In this document: piece after piece, positions 25,431 to 34,722 of the stretch
How the letters are laid out: each line of letters starts with the position of its first letter
Position numbering within the stretch: the first letter of the stretch is position 1
Assembly: GCF_019166065.1 (NCBI RefSeq)
Contig: NZ_JAHTBN010000003.1
Coordinates: forward strand, 186,001 to 250,000
From: Candidimonas humi
GTDB lineage: Bacteria > Pseudomonadota > Gammaproteobacteria > Burkholderiales > Burkholderiaceae_B
Direction of reading: 5' to 3'
Length of the DNA: 64,000 nucleotides
Notes under the pieces: generated by a model
Database searches by the model: none
The model's input: the letters and a program-made list of their open reading frames with translations, nothing else
Told to the model about the DNA's origin: nothing
Program-made: the position numbers and the translations under genes

Positions 25431-28205
25431 TCAGGGGCCAGGCAACAATCTGCGCAGTCTGGCAACCGCGTCGTGCCTACTGGCTACCCCGAGCTTCTGA
25501 TAGATGTTGCTCAAGTGCCATTTCACGGTTTCGGGGGATAGATTCAGGCTGCGGGCGATCAGTTTGTTGGGCTGCGCCAGAATCAGTTGGCGCGCGATAT
25601 CGAATTCCCGCTCGGTCAAGGATTCCCGATCCTGATTCTGATCGTCCCTGCCGGGCACGACGGTATGTTTCGGGGCATGGACAGACGGTCCGGCAAGCGG
25701 GGAAACACCCGTGGCATTGCACAGCAGGTCGGCTTGAAACGCCGTCATTGGATCCAGTCCGCCTGCCTTCAGGATATCTCGTGCTGCATCGGGCACATCG
25801 GGGTGGGCGTCGAGCAGGCTGCGCAATAAGCCCATGCGGTAGCCGATGGCCAGCGCCTCTTTCATGTGCTCCATGGCGGATGTACGCTTTCCCTGACGGC
25901 GCTCTATTGTCGCCATCTGGCAACGCAGGGCCGCCACGCGCCGGTAGCGACCAGCGGCCACGCAGCACTCCATAAGACGAAGAATGCTCTTGCGGGCGGC
26001 GGCCATGTCTTCGGTATCGATGCTGCACAGAATATCTGCCCTGTGGAAGACCGCCGTAATATCTGCGCCGCCGGCCAACGGCCCACTTTTTTCCCTGCGC
26101 CGCAGGTTGGCCAGTTCGCGGCGCCGGCGCCCAGCCTCGGCGCGATCATGATTCCGCAGCGACAAGGCGCACTGCTCGAGCAGGCTGTAGGCCAGAATCC
26201 GGCGTAAATTCCGGGCGCGTGCGTATTGTTCCAGGCGCAGCAAGATTTCGCCGCTCTCGCGCAGGCGGCCACGGATGGCCAGTGTCCGCCCAATGCCAAG
26301 CATCACTCGCAGGAAAGTGTCCGGAATGGCGACCCGTTCCATTTCATCCAGCCTTACCGACAATGCCAGGACGTTGTCCAAGTCATTCAGCTCATACAGT
26401 GTTTCACCCAAAAGGCCTGATGCCTGGCATATGGCGTCCGTGAACAGTTTTTCCTGCGGCCCGCATTTTTCGAGCACTTCGCGGTAGACGCGCTCGGCCT
26501 CGTTCATCTTGCCCTCCAGGGCGAGGCTGAAGCCTGTCATACAACGGCCGACCTGTCGGCCAAATATGGTTTCCTCTGTCCGGTTTGCCTCGCCTGCCGG
26601 CGTATCCGACTGCATCTGCCTGGCGCGCCCATAGGCGCTTTGATGGATATAGATCCAGGACAATACGTTGCGCCGCCCGCCTTGCGTGATCGCGTCAATT
26701 CTATCCAGCGGCATCGCTTCCAGTGTCGGAACCAGCGCAGCCGCTGCATCGATGTCATCCGAATAGATGGCCAGCATGCCCTCGATCACTTGCCAGCGGC
26801 ACCGCTCTATCGTTTCAACGTCACGCCGTCGCCCGGCCGCTTGACTCAGCATGCGGCGGCAATCATCGAGGCGATGAGTCATCAGCGCGGCCATGGCTAG
26901 CCAGGACTGCAATCGCGGGCGCGCCTGGAGCATCTGGATCGGCAGCAGGGCCAGTACTTGAGCTATCCGTGGAAGATTGCCATCCCTGCCCAGGGCCTCC
27001 ACGCTTTGCTCCATTAGGCCTAGCGTGTCGGGTGCTCCCGCACAAATGGCGTGATGCACGACACTCCGGAAATCCATGATGCTCTCGAACGCGGAGCTGG
27101 CTCGTCGATGGAACATGGCCTTCGCATCGCCCGACCACGCGGAAAATCGCCGCTGCAGCGCCATGCGTAAAATCGGATGCAGGTCCCAGCTAGACGATAC
27201 AGTCGAGGGGCCTCTTTCATGGAGAAGGCCGGTGCACTGGCTCAATCTCGATAACTTGCGCGCAATTGTTGACCAGTCGGCATCAACGATTAGGGGCAAC
27301 AGGTTGTCGTGGGCGGGCTCTAGCTGCGCCAGCGCAGCCAGATAATATATGTCCTCTTCGCATAGTCTCTGCAGGACTTCAACTTCCAGATAATCCAGTA
27401 ACGCGTCTGGCACCTCTTGCCGCATGTTTGTTTCGCCATTGCGCGAGCTTTCATAGGCCTTGCTCAGGTGCATCAGGCCGATGCACCAGCCCCGTGTCAG
27501 ATCGAACCATGGCTGGGCCCGTGCATAGGCGTGCATCCCGAACTTGCCGCGGATAAACGTGCGGATCTCGTCCAGGCTCCAGGCTAGCGACTCCGGCCCG
27601 ATTTGCAGCAGCGCTCCACAATCCCGTAGGCGCGACAAAGACAATGGTAGGGGAGCTCTGTGAGCAAACAGGCACTTAAGCTGCGGAGGGCAATAATCCA
27701 GAAGCGCCTGCAGGCACTGCAGGCGATCCGGATTCCCGCAGGCATGCAGATTGTCGAACACGAAAACCAGGCAGCAAGAGGAATGCGAAAGCGCTCGAAT
27801 CAGCCTCAAGACCAGCGCAACATCATCCTCGTTGGCCATGCCCTCAGGCCGATCCGGGAAATTTGCGCCCAGCTCGGGCAGCGCCCGCAAGCATGCATCA
27901 ATGAGAGACGCGGCAACGCTTTCTTGGGGCAAGCAGTGGCAATCCAGCCATATCCAGGTAGCGTCTGCTGCCGCCGGGCGGGACGCCCAAGCCCGAAGCA
28001 AATGGCTTTTCCCGCTGCCCGCCGGCCCCTGCAGTACTACACAGGATACAGTTTTCGCTGCGTCCAGCTGGAGCAGCACATCATGACGTGGAACGTTTCC
28101 ACCCCTGGTGGCGGAAGCGGGGGTTGCGCTGAAACCCCGGCCTTTGGTGGTAACGCTAGGCGGACTGGTGTTCGCCCGCACGCATAGCGGCGTGCTGGCA
28201 TGCAT
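25431..28205 (-). CDS. Large ATP-binding LuxR-family regulator (LAL/MalT type)
   Basis: A 924-residue transcription activator of the MalT/AlkS class. An N-terminal NTPase has Walker A VVLQGPAGSGKSHLLRAW (about 57-74) and Walker B CLVFVFDNLHAC. The long middle region is helical and repeat-like, the presumed effector sensor. The C-terminal LuxR HTH (LTEREFDIARQLILAQPNKL, then SPETVKWHLSNIYQKLGV) binds DNA. Such proteins switch on catabolic operons when ATP and an inducer are bound. It lies immediately upstream of and in the same orientation as the Bug/CoA operon, about 100 bases from its start, and is its likely regulator. Confidence 0.88.
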   Translation of the reverse strand: MHASTPLCVRANTSPPSVTTKGRGFSATPASATRGGNVPRHDVLLQLDAAKTVSCVVLQGPAGSGKSHLLRAWASRPAAADATWIWLDCHCLPQESVAASLIDACLRALPELGANFPDRPEGMANEDDVALVLRLIRALSHSSCCLVFVFDNLHACGNPDRLQCLQALLDYCPPQLKCLFAHRAPLPLSLSRLRDCGALLQIGPESLAWSLDEIRTFIRGKFGMHAYARAQPWFDLTRGWCIGLMHLSKAYESSRNGETNMRQEVPDALLDYLEVEVLQRLCEEDIYYLAALAQLEPAHDNLLPLIVDADWSTIARKLSRLSQCTGLLHERGPSTVSSSWDLHPILRMALQRRFSAWSGDAKAMFHRRASSAFESIMDFRSVVHHAICAGAPDTLGLMEQSVEALGRDGNLPRIAQVLALLPIQMLQARPRLQSWLAMAALMTHRLDDCRRMLSQAAGRRRDVETIERCRWQVIEGMLAIYSDDIDAAAALVPTLEAMPLDRIDAITQGGRRNVLSWIYIHQSAYGRARQMQSDTPAGEANRTEETIFGRQVGRCMTGFSLALEGKMNEAERVYREVLEKCGPQEKLFTDAICQASGLLGETLYELNDLDNVLALSVRLDEMERVAIPDTFLRVMLGIGRTLAIRGRLRESGEILLRLEQYARARNLRRILAYSLLEQCALSLRNHDRAEAGRRRRELANLRRREKSGPLAGGADITAVFHRADILCSIDTEDMAAARKSILRLMECCVAAGRYRRVAALRCQMATIERRQGKRTSAMEHMKEALAIGYRMGLLRSLLDAHPDVPDAARDILKAGGLDPMTAFQADLLCNATGVSPLAGPSVHAPKHTVVPGRDDQNQDRESLTEREFDIARQLILAQPNKLIARSLNLSPETVKWHLSNIYQKLGVASRHDAVARLRRLLPGP

Positions 28206-28470
28206 ACGATACCTCTCTACGAAAAGACAAGCGACAGGCTCCGAGCCGCTGGAAGCTCAGCATCGCAAGTAATACTTTCCTGGCGTGTGTGTAGCGTTGA
28301 TGCTTGCAAAGTATAGCGAACATGTTGTATTGGCCGCCTTCGCCCGTCCGGCCGCATACCGGGTAAAGGCTACCAAGACCCTGCGCAAAATATGCGAGGA
28401 GATAATGGCGTTTGCCTGCTGATTGGGCGGAAGGGACGGAACGGCAGGCGTGTAGTTAGTGGGCTTTCGA
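28206..28470. promoter_or_regulatory. Upstream region of the LuxR-type regulator
   Basis: A 265-base region. It contains an inverted repeat ATACTTT (28272-28278) and AAAGTAT (28308-28314), with a partial direct or inverted GCAAG/CTTGC motif around it. This is a plausible autoregulatory site, but no clear promoter hexamers stand out. Confidence 0.3.
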
Positions 28471-29892
28471 CTATGGCGTACTGGCGCCGGCGCCTTCCAC
28501 CGGCAGCCGTATCACGACCTTCAGGCCGCCGCTCTCGGCTTCGTCCAGCGTCAGGCTGCCGCCGTGCGCGCGCGCGACGGCGTCGGCCAGGGCCAGGCCC
28601 AGGCCTACCGAGCCAGTGCGCGTGCGCGCTTCGTCCAGGCGCGAGAAGGGGCGCAGCGCTTCTTCGCGGCGCGCGGGCGCGATGCCGAGGCCGTGGTCCG
28701 AGACGGAGATGACGGCCCAGCCGTCCTCGGCGCGCAGGGCCAGTTCCACCGGCGGCTTGCCGTGGTTGAAGGCGTTGGTCACCAGATTGTCGAGCAGCCG
28801 TCCCAGCGCGATGCGGTCGGCGCGCACGGTCATGGGCTGCGACGCCAGCTCGGTCAGGTGCACTGCGCTGCCGGCGCTTTCCCAGGCCGAGGCCTGCTCT
28901 TCGAGCCAGGCGTTGATCGCCAGCGGCATGAAGTGGTAGGTGCCGGGATCGGTGCCGCGCACGAAGCCTATGAACTGATCGACCATGCGCTGCATGTCCT
29001 GGATGTCGCGGCGCATGCCCTCCTTGAAGGCGGAATCGTCGGCCATCTCGATGCGCAGCCACATGCGCGACAACGGCCCCTTGAGGTCATGGGGCAGGCC
29101 GGCCAGCAGGGTGCGCCGCACCGTGCTGGATTCGGCCAGGGCGTCGAGCATGGCATTGAAGCGCTGGCCCAGCACCCGCGTCTCGCGCGGCCCGGAGGGC
29201 GCGACGCGCTGCGGCTGGCCGGCGGCGAGCTGGTCGGCGGCGTCGGCCAGCCGCGTCAGCGGGCGCGTGATGTGCCAGGAAAATATCGCCGATATCAGCA
29301 GGAACAGCCCCATGACGCCGAGCCAGCCGACGATGGCCGGCGTGGTGACCGGCGGGGCGATGTGATCCAGGGGGATCACCAGCCATTCCTTGTCGCGCGG
29401 CGCGTCGTCGTCGCCGAAATCGGTGGCCAGCGAAATGAACATGCGCGGCCGGTGCCCGCGCGAGAGCGCTACGCGCGTGCCGTCGCTCAGGCGTTCGTTG
29501 AGCAGGCGCACGAACGTGCGCAGGTCACGCCGCATGTCGTCGGGCATGGGCGGCGGCTCGCGCCGCGGGGGATGCCCGTGTTCTCCGGGAGGGCGATGGC
29601 GCCAGCGCCCGAGGCGGGCCTCCGAGGGCAGGCTGCGCGACCACAAATGCCATTGGTCTTGCGAGGCGCGGCGCACGAATTCGGCGCGCTCGTCATCCGG
29701 TATGGTGGCCAGGGCTGCGCGCAGCGTGGCGATGGTGGTGGCCGTGTATTGCACGGCTACTTCTTCGACGAATTTGTGGCGGAAATAGTTGACGCTGGCG
29801 ACGGTGGCGGCCTGCACCAGCAGCACCGTGCCCAGGGTCAGCAGGATCATGCGCGCGTGCAGCGACAGCGGCAGTACGGAGCGCCATTTCAT
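28471..29892 (-). CDS. Sensor histidine kinase (EnvZ-like)
   Basis: A 473-residue membrane sensor kinase. One TM helix near residues 16-36, a periplasmic domain of about 150 residues with a Pro/Arg/His-rich stretch (residues 97-118), a second TM at 187-205, HAMP at about 207-258, then the H-box GLPHDLKGPLSR with phosphoacceptor His268. The ATPase has LLDNLVTNAFNHG (N), DHGLGIA (G1) and GSVGLGLALADAVARAHGG (G2). The HDLKGP version of the H-box is typical of EnvZ-type kinases. It lies 34 bases downstream of the response regulator gene. Confidence 0.9.
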   Translation of the reverse strand: MKWRSVLPLSLHARMILLTLGTVLLVQAATVASVNYFRHKFVEEVAVQYTATTIATLRAALATIPDDERAEFVRRASQDQWHLWSRSLPSEARLGRWRHRPPGEHGHPPRREPPPMPDDMRRDLRTFVRLLNERLSDGTRVALSRGHRPRMFISLATDFGDDDAPRDKEWLVIPLDHIAPPVTTPAIVGWLGVMGLFLLISAIFSWHITRPLTRLADAADQLAAGQPQRVAPSGPRETRVLGQRFNAMLDALAESSTVRRTLLAGLPHDLKGPLSRMWLRIEMADDSAFKEGMRRDIQDMQRMVDQFIGFVRGTDPGTYHFMPLAINAWLEEQASAWESAGSAVHLTELASQPMTVRADRIALGRLLDNLVTNAFNHGKPPVELALRAEDGWAVISVSDHGLGIAPARREEALRPFSRLDEARTRTGSVGLGLALADAVARAHGGSLTLDEAESGGLKVVIRLPVEGAGASTP

Positions 29893-29926
29893 CGCGAATA
29901 GATTGAATGCTTCGGCATGGCGGGCT

Positions 29927-30628
29927 TCAGGGCGAGAAACGGTAGCCTACGCCCCAGACCGTCTGGATCCAGCGCGGCTGCCTGGGGTCGTCTTCGATCG
30001 AGCGCCGCAGGCGCAGCACCGCGATGTCGATGGCGCGGTCGTTGCGTTCGCCTTCGTCGTCGTCGCGGGCCAGGGCCAGCAGCCGGTCGCGCGACAGGGG
30101 CTTGCCGGGGTTCTTGACCAGCGCCTCGAGCAGGTTGACCTCGCCGCCGGTGAGCTTGACCGGCTGCTGGTCCTTGTACAACTGGCGGGTGGCAGGGTCG
30201 AAGACGAAGGGACCGAAGGTGACGGGCTGTTCTTTGGTGAGCGCCGAGGCGCCTTTCTTGCGGCGCAGCACGGCCTCGACTCGGGCCAGCAGTTCGCGCG
30301 GATCGAAGGGCTTGCCGACGTAGTCGTCGGCGCCGGCTTCCAGGCCTACTACGCGGTCCACGGTTTCGTCGCGGCCGGTGAGCAGGATCACGGGTATGTC
30401 TTCGCCTTGTTCGCGCAAGCGGCGACAGGCCTCGGCGCCGTCGCCGTCGGGCAGCATGCGGTCGAGCACCACCAGGTCGGGCGCATAGCGCTGTATGCGC
30501 GCCACCATGTCCGTGGCGTCTGCGGCCAGCAGGGTGTCGTAGCCGTGCCGATTGAGATAATCGGCCAGCAACTGGCGCAGGGCGGGATCGTCGTCGACGA
30601 CGAGGATTTTGACTAGCGGAGTATCCAT
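29927..30628 (-). CDS. OmpR/PhoB-family response regulator
   Basis: A 233-residue two-domain regulator. The receiver has the acidic pocket VVDDD near residues 10-14, phosphoacceptor Asp56 in LVVLDRMLPDGDG, the Thr of LLTGRDE and the Lys of GKPFDPREL. The winged-helix domain follows with RLRRSIEDDP and VWGVGYRF. I use the ATG at 30628 (MDTPLVKILVVDDD); the longer version is unconserved. It pairs with the kinase encoded downstream. Similarity to OmpR is clear, but the sequence differs from what I recall of Bordetella RisA, so I leave it unnamed. Confidence 0.9.
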   Translation of the reverse strand: MDTPLVKILVVDDDPALRQLLADYLNRHGYDTLLAADATDMVARIQRYAPDLVVLDRMLPDGDGAEACRRLREQGEDIPVILLTGRDETVDRVVGLEAGADDYVGKPFDPRELLARVEAVLRRKKGASALTKEQPVTFGPFVFDPATRQLYKDQQPVKLTGGEVNLLEALVKNPGKPLSRDRLLALARDDDEGERNDRAIDIAVLRLRRSIEDDPRQPRWIQTVWGVGYRFSP

Positions 30629-30896
30629 AGGCGTCAGTGTGCCGTGTCGGCAGATGGCTGGCAAGTTCCCGGTAACTGCCTGAAATAACTGGCTTCTTCG
30701 GTCAGCTTCGCGGATACGGGACGGGTGGCTCCGGTGTGCCGGCCGCGGCGGCGGAAAACGGCGGCCACGGGGCCGGTGTGGCCGCGCGCGCCAGTTTGCG
30801 TCTATGATTATCGTCCCTGAGCCCATGGCGGGCGGCCGGCGTACCGCCAGCCCTTGCCCGGCGTGCCTGCCAGCCCGTCATTACCTGAAATAACGC

Positions 30897-32687
30897 ATGA
30901 CACCCAGCCTGCTTTCTTCCGTCCGCCATCGTCTGGAAGGCTATTCCTGGCTTTCGGACCTGCCCGCCATGTTGTGCTGGGCGGCGGTGGTGGGCGTGCT
31001 CGGCGCCTTCGCCACCATCGTTTTCCACCGCGGCATGGACCTGCTGCAGGACCTGGTGACCGGCCATAGCGGCTCCATCGTCGGCGTCACCCAGACCTTG
31101 CCCTGGTACGGACGCCTGCTGTTCCCGATGGCCGGCGGCATCGTGGCCGGCAGCCTGTTGTGGGGCGCATCCCGCTTCAAGTCCGGCGCCAATTCCGACT
31201 ATATGGAGGCGGTGGCCATCGGCGACGGCCGGCTGTCGCTGCGCCAGGGCCTGCTGCGCACGCTGTCGTCGCTGTGCACGGTGTCCTCGGGCGGATCGAT
31301 CGGGCGCGAGGGCGCCATGGTGCACCTGGCTTCCCTGAGCGCTTCGGCCATCGGGCGCTTCACCTCGTTCAATACGGCGCGCCTGCGCCTGCTGGTGGCC
31401 TGCGGCGCGGCCGCCGGCGTGGCTTCCGCCTACGGGGCGCCGCTGGCCGGCGCGATGTTCGTGGCGGAAATCATACTGGGCACCATGACCATGCAGGCCT
31501 TCGGCCCGCTGCTGATCGCCGCCGCCACCGCCAATATCGTCATGCGGCTTACCGGCTACTACCATACCAATTATGCGGTGCTCAACGTGCCGCAGATCAG
31601 CGGACTGCAGGTGCTGCCCTTCATTGTCCTGGGCGCGCTGGCCGGCCTGGGCGCGCCGCTATTCCTGAAGATTCTCGATTTCATCAAGAAAAGCTTCAAG
31701 CGCACTGGCTTGCCGCTGCCGCTGCGGCTGGGCCTGGGCGGCTTGCTGCTGGGCCTGCTGTCGATCTTCGTGCCCATGGTCGCGGGCAATGGCTACAGCG
31801 TGATCAATTCCTTGCTGCACAGCCACTGGGCCTGGTATTCGGTGGTGCTGATCCTGGTCTGCAAGGTGCTGGCCACGGGCCTGACGGTGGGCTCGGGCGC
31901 GGTCGGCGGGGTGTTCACGCCCACGATCTTCGTCGGCGCGGCCTTCGGCACGCTGTTCGGGCAAGTAATCGTCTCTTTGTGGCCGGCGCTTTCGCCCGAG
32001 ACCTATCTGTACACGCTGGTGGGCATGGGTGCGTTCCTGGGGGCGGCGACCAGCGCGCCGCTGATGGCGATACTGATGATCTTCGAAATGTCGCTCAGCT
32101 ACCAGATCGTGCTGCCGCTGATGGTGGCCTGCGTGGTGGCGTTTTTCGTCTCGCGCGCCATCGCCCAGGTGGCCATGTACGAAGTGGTGCTGGTGCGCGA
32201 GCGCGATGTACAGACGCGCCATCAATTGCGCGATACGCCGCTCAGCGCCCTGATCAAGCCGGCGGTGACCGTGATCAATACCGCCGCGCCGGTGCGCGAG
32301 GCGCTGCAGATGTTCATCGATTATCCCGTCAAGTACCTGTACGTGGTCGACGAGAACGAGATGTTCCAGGGCGTCATCGCCCAGCAGGATCTCACCAGCA
32401 TGTTGTTGAACCAGGGCTCCGACGCGCAGGACCGCAAGGCGGGGGACGTGCTGCGGCTGGATTTCGTCAAGCCGCTGCAGCCCGACATGACGCTGGACGA
32501 GGCCCAGGCTCATTTCGTCAATTTCGTGGGTGAACGGCTGCCGGTCGTGGCCAGTTCGGCTGCGCCCAAGCTGCTGGGCGTGGTGTACAAATCGTCGGTG
32601 CTCGAGAAGTATTGCGCGCTGAAGAAATCCATAGACGCCAGCGGCGAGGTCATGCTGGACGTGCGGATGGCGCGGCCGCGGCACTGA
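30897..32687 (+). CDS. ClC-family chloride channel/H+-Cl- exchanger with C-terminal CBS domains
   Basis: A 596-residue ClC protein. The selectivity motifs are visible: GSIGREGAMVH with the gating Glu138 (GREGP in most members), GSGAVGGVFTPTIFVGAAFG, and GMGAFLGAATSAPLM. The last 170 residues form two CBS domains (from about residue 430), which bind adenine nucleotides and modulate gating. Bacterial ClCs of this kind exchange chloride and protons or export fluoride; the CBS-bearing type is usually a chloride transporter. It is divergent from the two-component system genes across 268 bases. Confidence 0.9.
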   Translation: MTPSLLSSVRHRLEGYSWLSDLPAMLCWAAVVGVLGAFATIVFHRGMDLLQDLVTGHSGSIVGVTQTLPWYGRLLFPMAGGIVAGSLLWGASRFKSGANSDYMEAVAIGDGRLSLRQGLLRTLSSLCTVSSGGSIGREGAMVHLASLSASAIGRFTSFNTARLRLLVACGAAAGVASAYGAPLAGAMFVAEIILGTMTMQAFGPLLIAAATANIVMRLTGYYHTNYAVLNVPQISGLQVLPFIVLGALAGLGAPLFLKILDFIKKSFKRTGLPLPLRLGLGGLLLGLLSIFVPMVAGNGYSVINSLLHSHWAWYSVVLILVCKVLATGLTVGSGAVGGVFTPTIFVGAAFGTLFGQVIVSLWPALSPETYLYTLVGMGAFLGAATSAPLMAILMIFEMSLSYQIVLPLMVACVVAFFVSRAIAQVAMYEVVLVRERDVQTRHQLRDTPLSALIKPAVTVINTAAPVREALQMFIDYPVKYLYVVDENEMFQGVIAQQDLTSMLLNQGSDAQDRKAGDVLRLDFVKPLQPDMTLDEAQAHFVNFVGERLPVVASSAAPKLLGVVYKSSVLEKYCALKKSIDASGEVMLDVRMARPRH

Positions 32688-32711
32688 GGGCCGCGCAGTC
32701 CGGCGGCCGAC

Positions 32712-34544
32712 TCAGGCGCCGGCGGCCTGCACGCAGCGCAGAATCTCTACTCCGTATGCTTCCAGCTTGCGCGCGCCCACTCCGCTGATGTGGGCGAGTT
32801 CGTCGAGCGAGCCCGGCCCGGCGGCGGCGATCTCGCGCAGCGTGGCGTCGTGGAAAATGACATAGGCCGGCACCCCGTGGCTGCGCGCCACCTCGGCGCG
32901 CCAGGCGCGCAGCGCCTGGAAGCTGGCCTGCGCATATTCGGGCAGCTCGATTTCGGCTTCCTTGCTGCGCGTGCCCGAACTGCGGCTGCGGCTGCGTTTC
33001 TCGGGTTCGCGGCGGAACATCAGGGTGCGTTCGCCCTTGAGCACCTCGCGGCTGCCTTCGGTCAGGGCCAGCGTGCCGTATCCTTCGTGGTCCACCGCCA
33101 GCAGGCTTTGCGCCAGCAATTGGCGCAGCACGCCGCGCCAGGCCTGCTCCGACAGATCTGCACCCACCCCGTAGACCGAGAGTTCATCGTGCGCGTATTG
33201 CTTGACGCGGTCGGTGGCCTTGCCGCGCAGGATGTCTATCAAGTGCCCCGCGCCGAAGCGCTGGCCGCGCTCGCGCCACAGGCGATAGACGGCCGACAGG
33301 ATCTTCTGCGCCGCCACCGTGCCGTCCCAGGCCTGCGGGGGTTCCAGGCAGGTGTCGCAATTGCCGCAAGGTTCTATGGCCTGGTCGAAATAGGCCAGCA
33401 GGCGCTGGCGCCGGCAGGTAACGGTCTCGCACAGCCCCAGCATGGCGTCGAGCTGGGCGCCGAGCCGGCGCCGGAACATGTCCTCGCCGGGCGATTCGTC
33501 GATCATGCGGCGCTGTTGCACGACGTCCTGCAGGCCGTAGGCCAGCCAGGCCGTGGCCGGCAGGCCGTCGCGCCCGGCGCGCCCCGTTTCCTGGTAGTAG
33601 CCCTCGACCGACTTGGGCAGGTCGATGTGCGCCACGAAGCGCACGTCGGGCTTGTCTATGCCCATGCCGAAGGCGATGGTGGCGACGATCACCAGGCCGT
33701 CCTCGCGCAGGAAGCGCGACTGGTTGGCGGCGCGCGTCGCGGCGCTCAATCCTGCGTGATAGGGCAGCGCCGGTATGCCGTGCTGGCTCAGGAATTCGGC
33801 GGTGTCCTCGACCCGCGCGCGCGACAGCGCATAGACGATGCCGCAATCGCCGGCGTGTTCGCCCTGGATGAAGTCGAGCAATTGGCGCTTGACGTCGGCC
33901 TTCTCGACGATGCGGTAGCGGATGTTGGGGCGATCGAAGCTGGCGACGAAGTGCCGCGCCGACACCAGATTCAGGCGCTGGGCGATTTCCTGGCGCGTGG
34001 CCGCGGTGGCCGTGGCGGTGAGCGCGATGCGCGGCACTTCGGGCCAGCGTTCCGACAGCAGCGACAGTTCCAGGTATTCGGGGCGGAAGTCGTGCCCCCA
34101 TTGCGATACGCAGTGCGCCTCATCGATGGCGAACAAGGCGATATGGCCGCGCGCCAGCAGTTCCAGGCAGCGCTCGGTCATGAGCCGCTCGGGCGCCACG
34201 TACAGCAGGTCGAGTTCGCCGTCCAGGAAGGCCTGCTCGACCTCGCGGGCGGTGCGCCAGTCCTGCGTCGAGTTCAGGAAGGCGGCGCGCACGCCCAGCT
34301 CGGTCAGCGCGTCGACTTGGTCTTGCATGAGCGCGATCAGCGGCGAGACCACCACCCCGGTGCCGGGCCGCGCCAGGGCCGGGATCTGGTAGCACAGCGA
34401 CTTGCCGCCGCCGGTGGGCATCAGCACCAGCGCGTCGCCGCCCTCGACCACGTGCTCGATGATGGCCTGCTGTTCGCCGCGGAACGACTCGTAGCCGAAG
34501 ACGCGTTGCAGGATGTCGAGCGGGGATTCGAGTGTGGCGGGCAT
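32712..34544 (-). CDS. recQ: ATP-dependent DNA helicase RecQ
   Basis: A 610-residue 3'-5' helicase acting in RecF-pathway repair and replication restart. The order is: helicase core with [16 protein letters not shown] (Walker A), [18 protein letters not shown] (Walker B and aromatic loop) and SFDRPNIRY; an RQC domain with the zinc-binding Cys residues ([19 protein letters not shown]) and winged helix; and a C-terminal HRDC domain ([18 protein letters not shown]). The length matches E. coli RecQ. It is convergent with the ClC gene, ending 24 bases from it. Confidence 0.95.
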   Translation of the reverse strand: MPATLESPLDILQRVFGYESFRGEQQAIIEHVVEGGDALVLMPTGGGKSLCYQIPALARPGTGVVVSPLIALMQDQVDALTELGVRAAFLNSTQDWRTAREVEQAFLDGELDLLYVAPERLMTERCLELLARGHIALFAIDEAHCVSQWGHDFRPEYLELSLLSERWPEVPRIALTATATAATRQEIAQRLNLVSARHFVASFDRPNIRYRIVEKADVKRQLLDFIQGEHAGDCGIVYALSRARVEDTAEFLSQHGIPALPYHAGLSAATRAANQSRFLREDGLVIVATIAFGMGIDKPDVRFVAHIDLPKSVEGYYQETGRAGRDGLPATAWLAYGLQDVVQQRRMIDESPGEDMFRRRLGAQLDAMLGLCETVTCRRQRLLAYFDQAIEPCGNCDTCLEPPQAWDGTVAAQKILSAVYRLWRERGQRFGAGHLIDILRGKATDRVKQYAHDELSVYGVGADLSEQAWRGVLRQLLAQSLLAVDHEGYGTLALTEGSREVLKGERTLMFRREPEKRSRSRSSGTRSKEAEIELPEYAQASFQALRAWRAEVARSHGVPAYVIFHDATLREIAAAGPGSLDELAHISGVGARKLEAYGVEILRCVQAAGA

Positions 34545-34722
34545 GCAGCGTTACGTATCGAGGGAGGCGCGCGGCGGCGCCGCGTGAAATAGGGCATTTT
34601 ATCGCCTCGCCGGCCCGGCCCCGTATCCGGGCCTTGTTTTGGTCCATGCCCGCGGTTCCGGCCCCGGGTGGCTTGCCCTGGTCGCCGGGCCTGCTGGCGG
34701 CCATGCCGCCGCGATTCCGCGA

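Noticed and set aside
28459-29901. A 480-codon plus-strand frame opposite the sensor kinase
   Set aside because: Antisense artefact; the minus strand has all kinase motifs.
28471-30628. Naming the two-component pair RisA/RisS or OmpR/EnvZ
   Set aside because: The family is clear but the receiver sequence does not match RisA as I remember it; a name needs an orthology test.
32790-34592. A 600-codon plus-strand frame opposite recQ
   Set aside because: Mirror of a conserved helicase gene, with composition typical of antisense frames and no recognisable domain.
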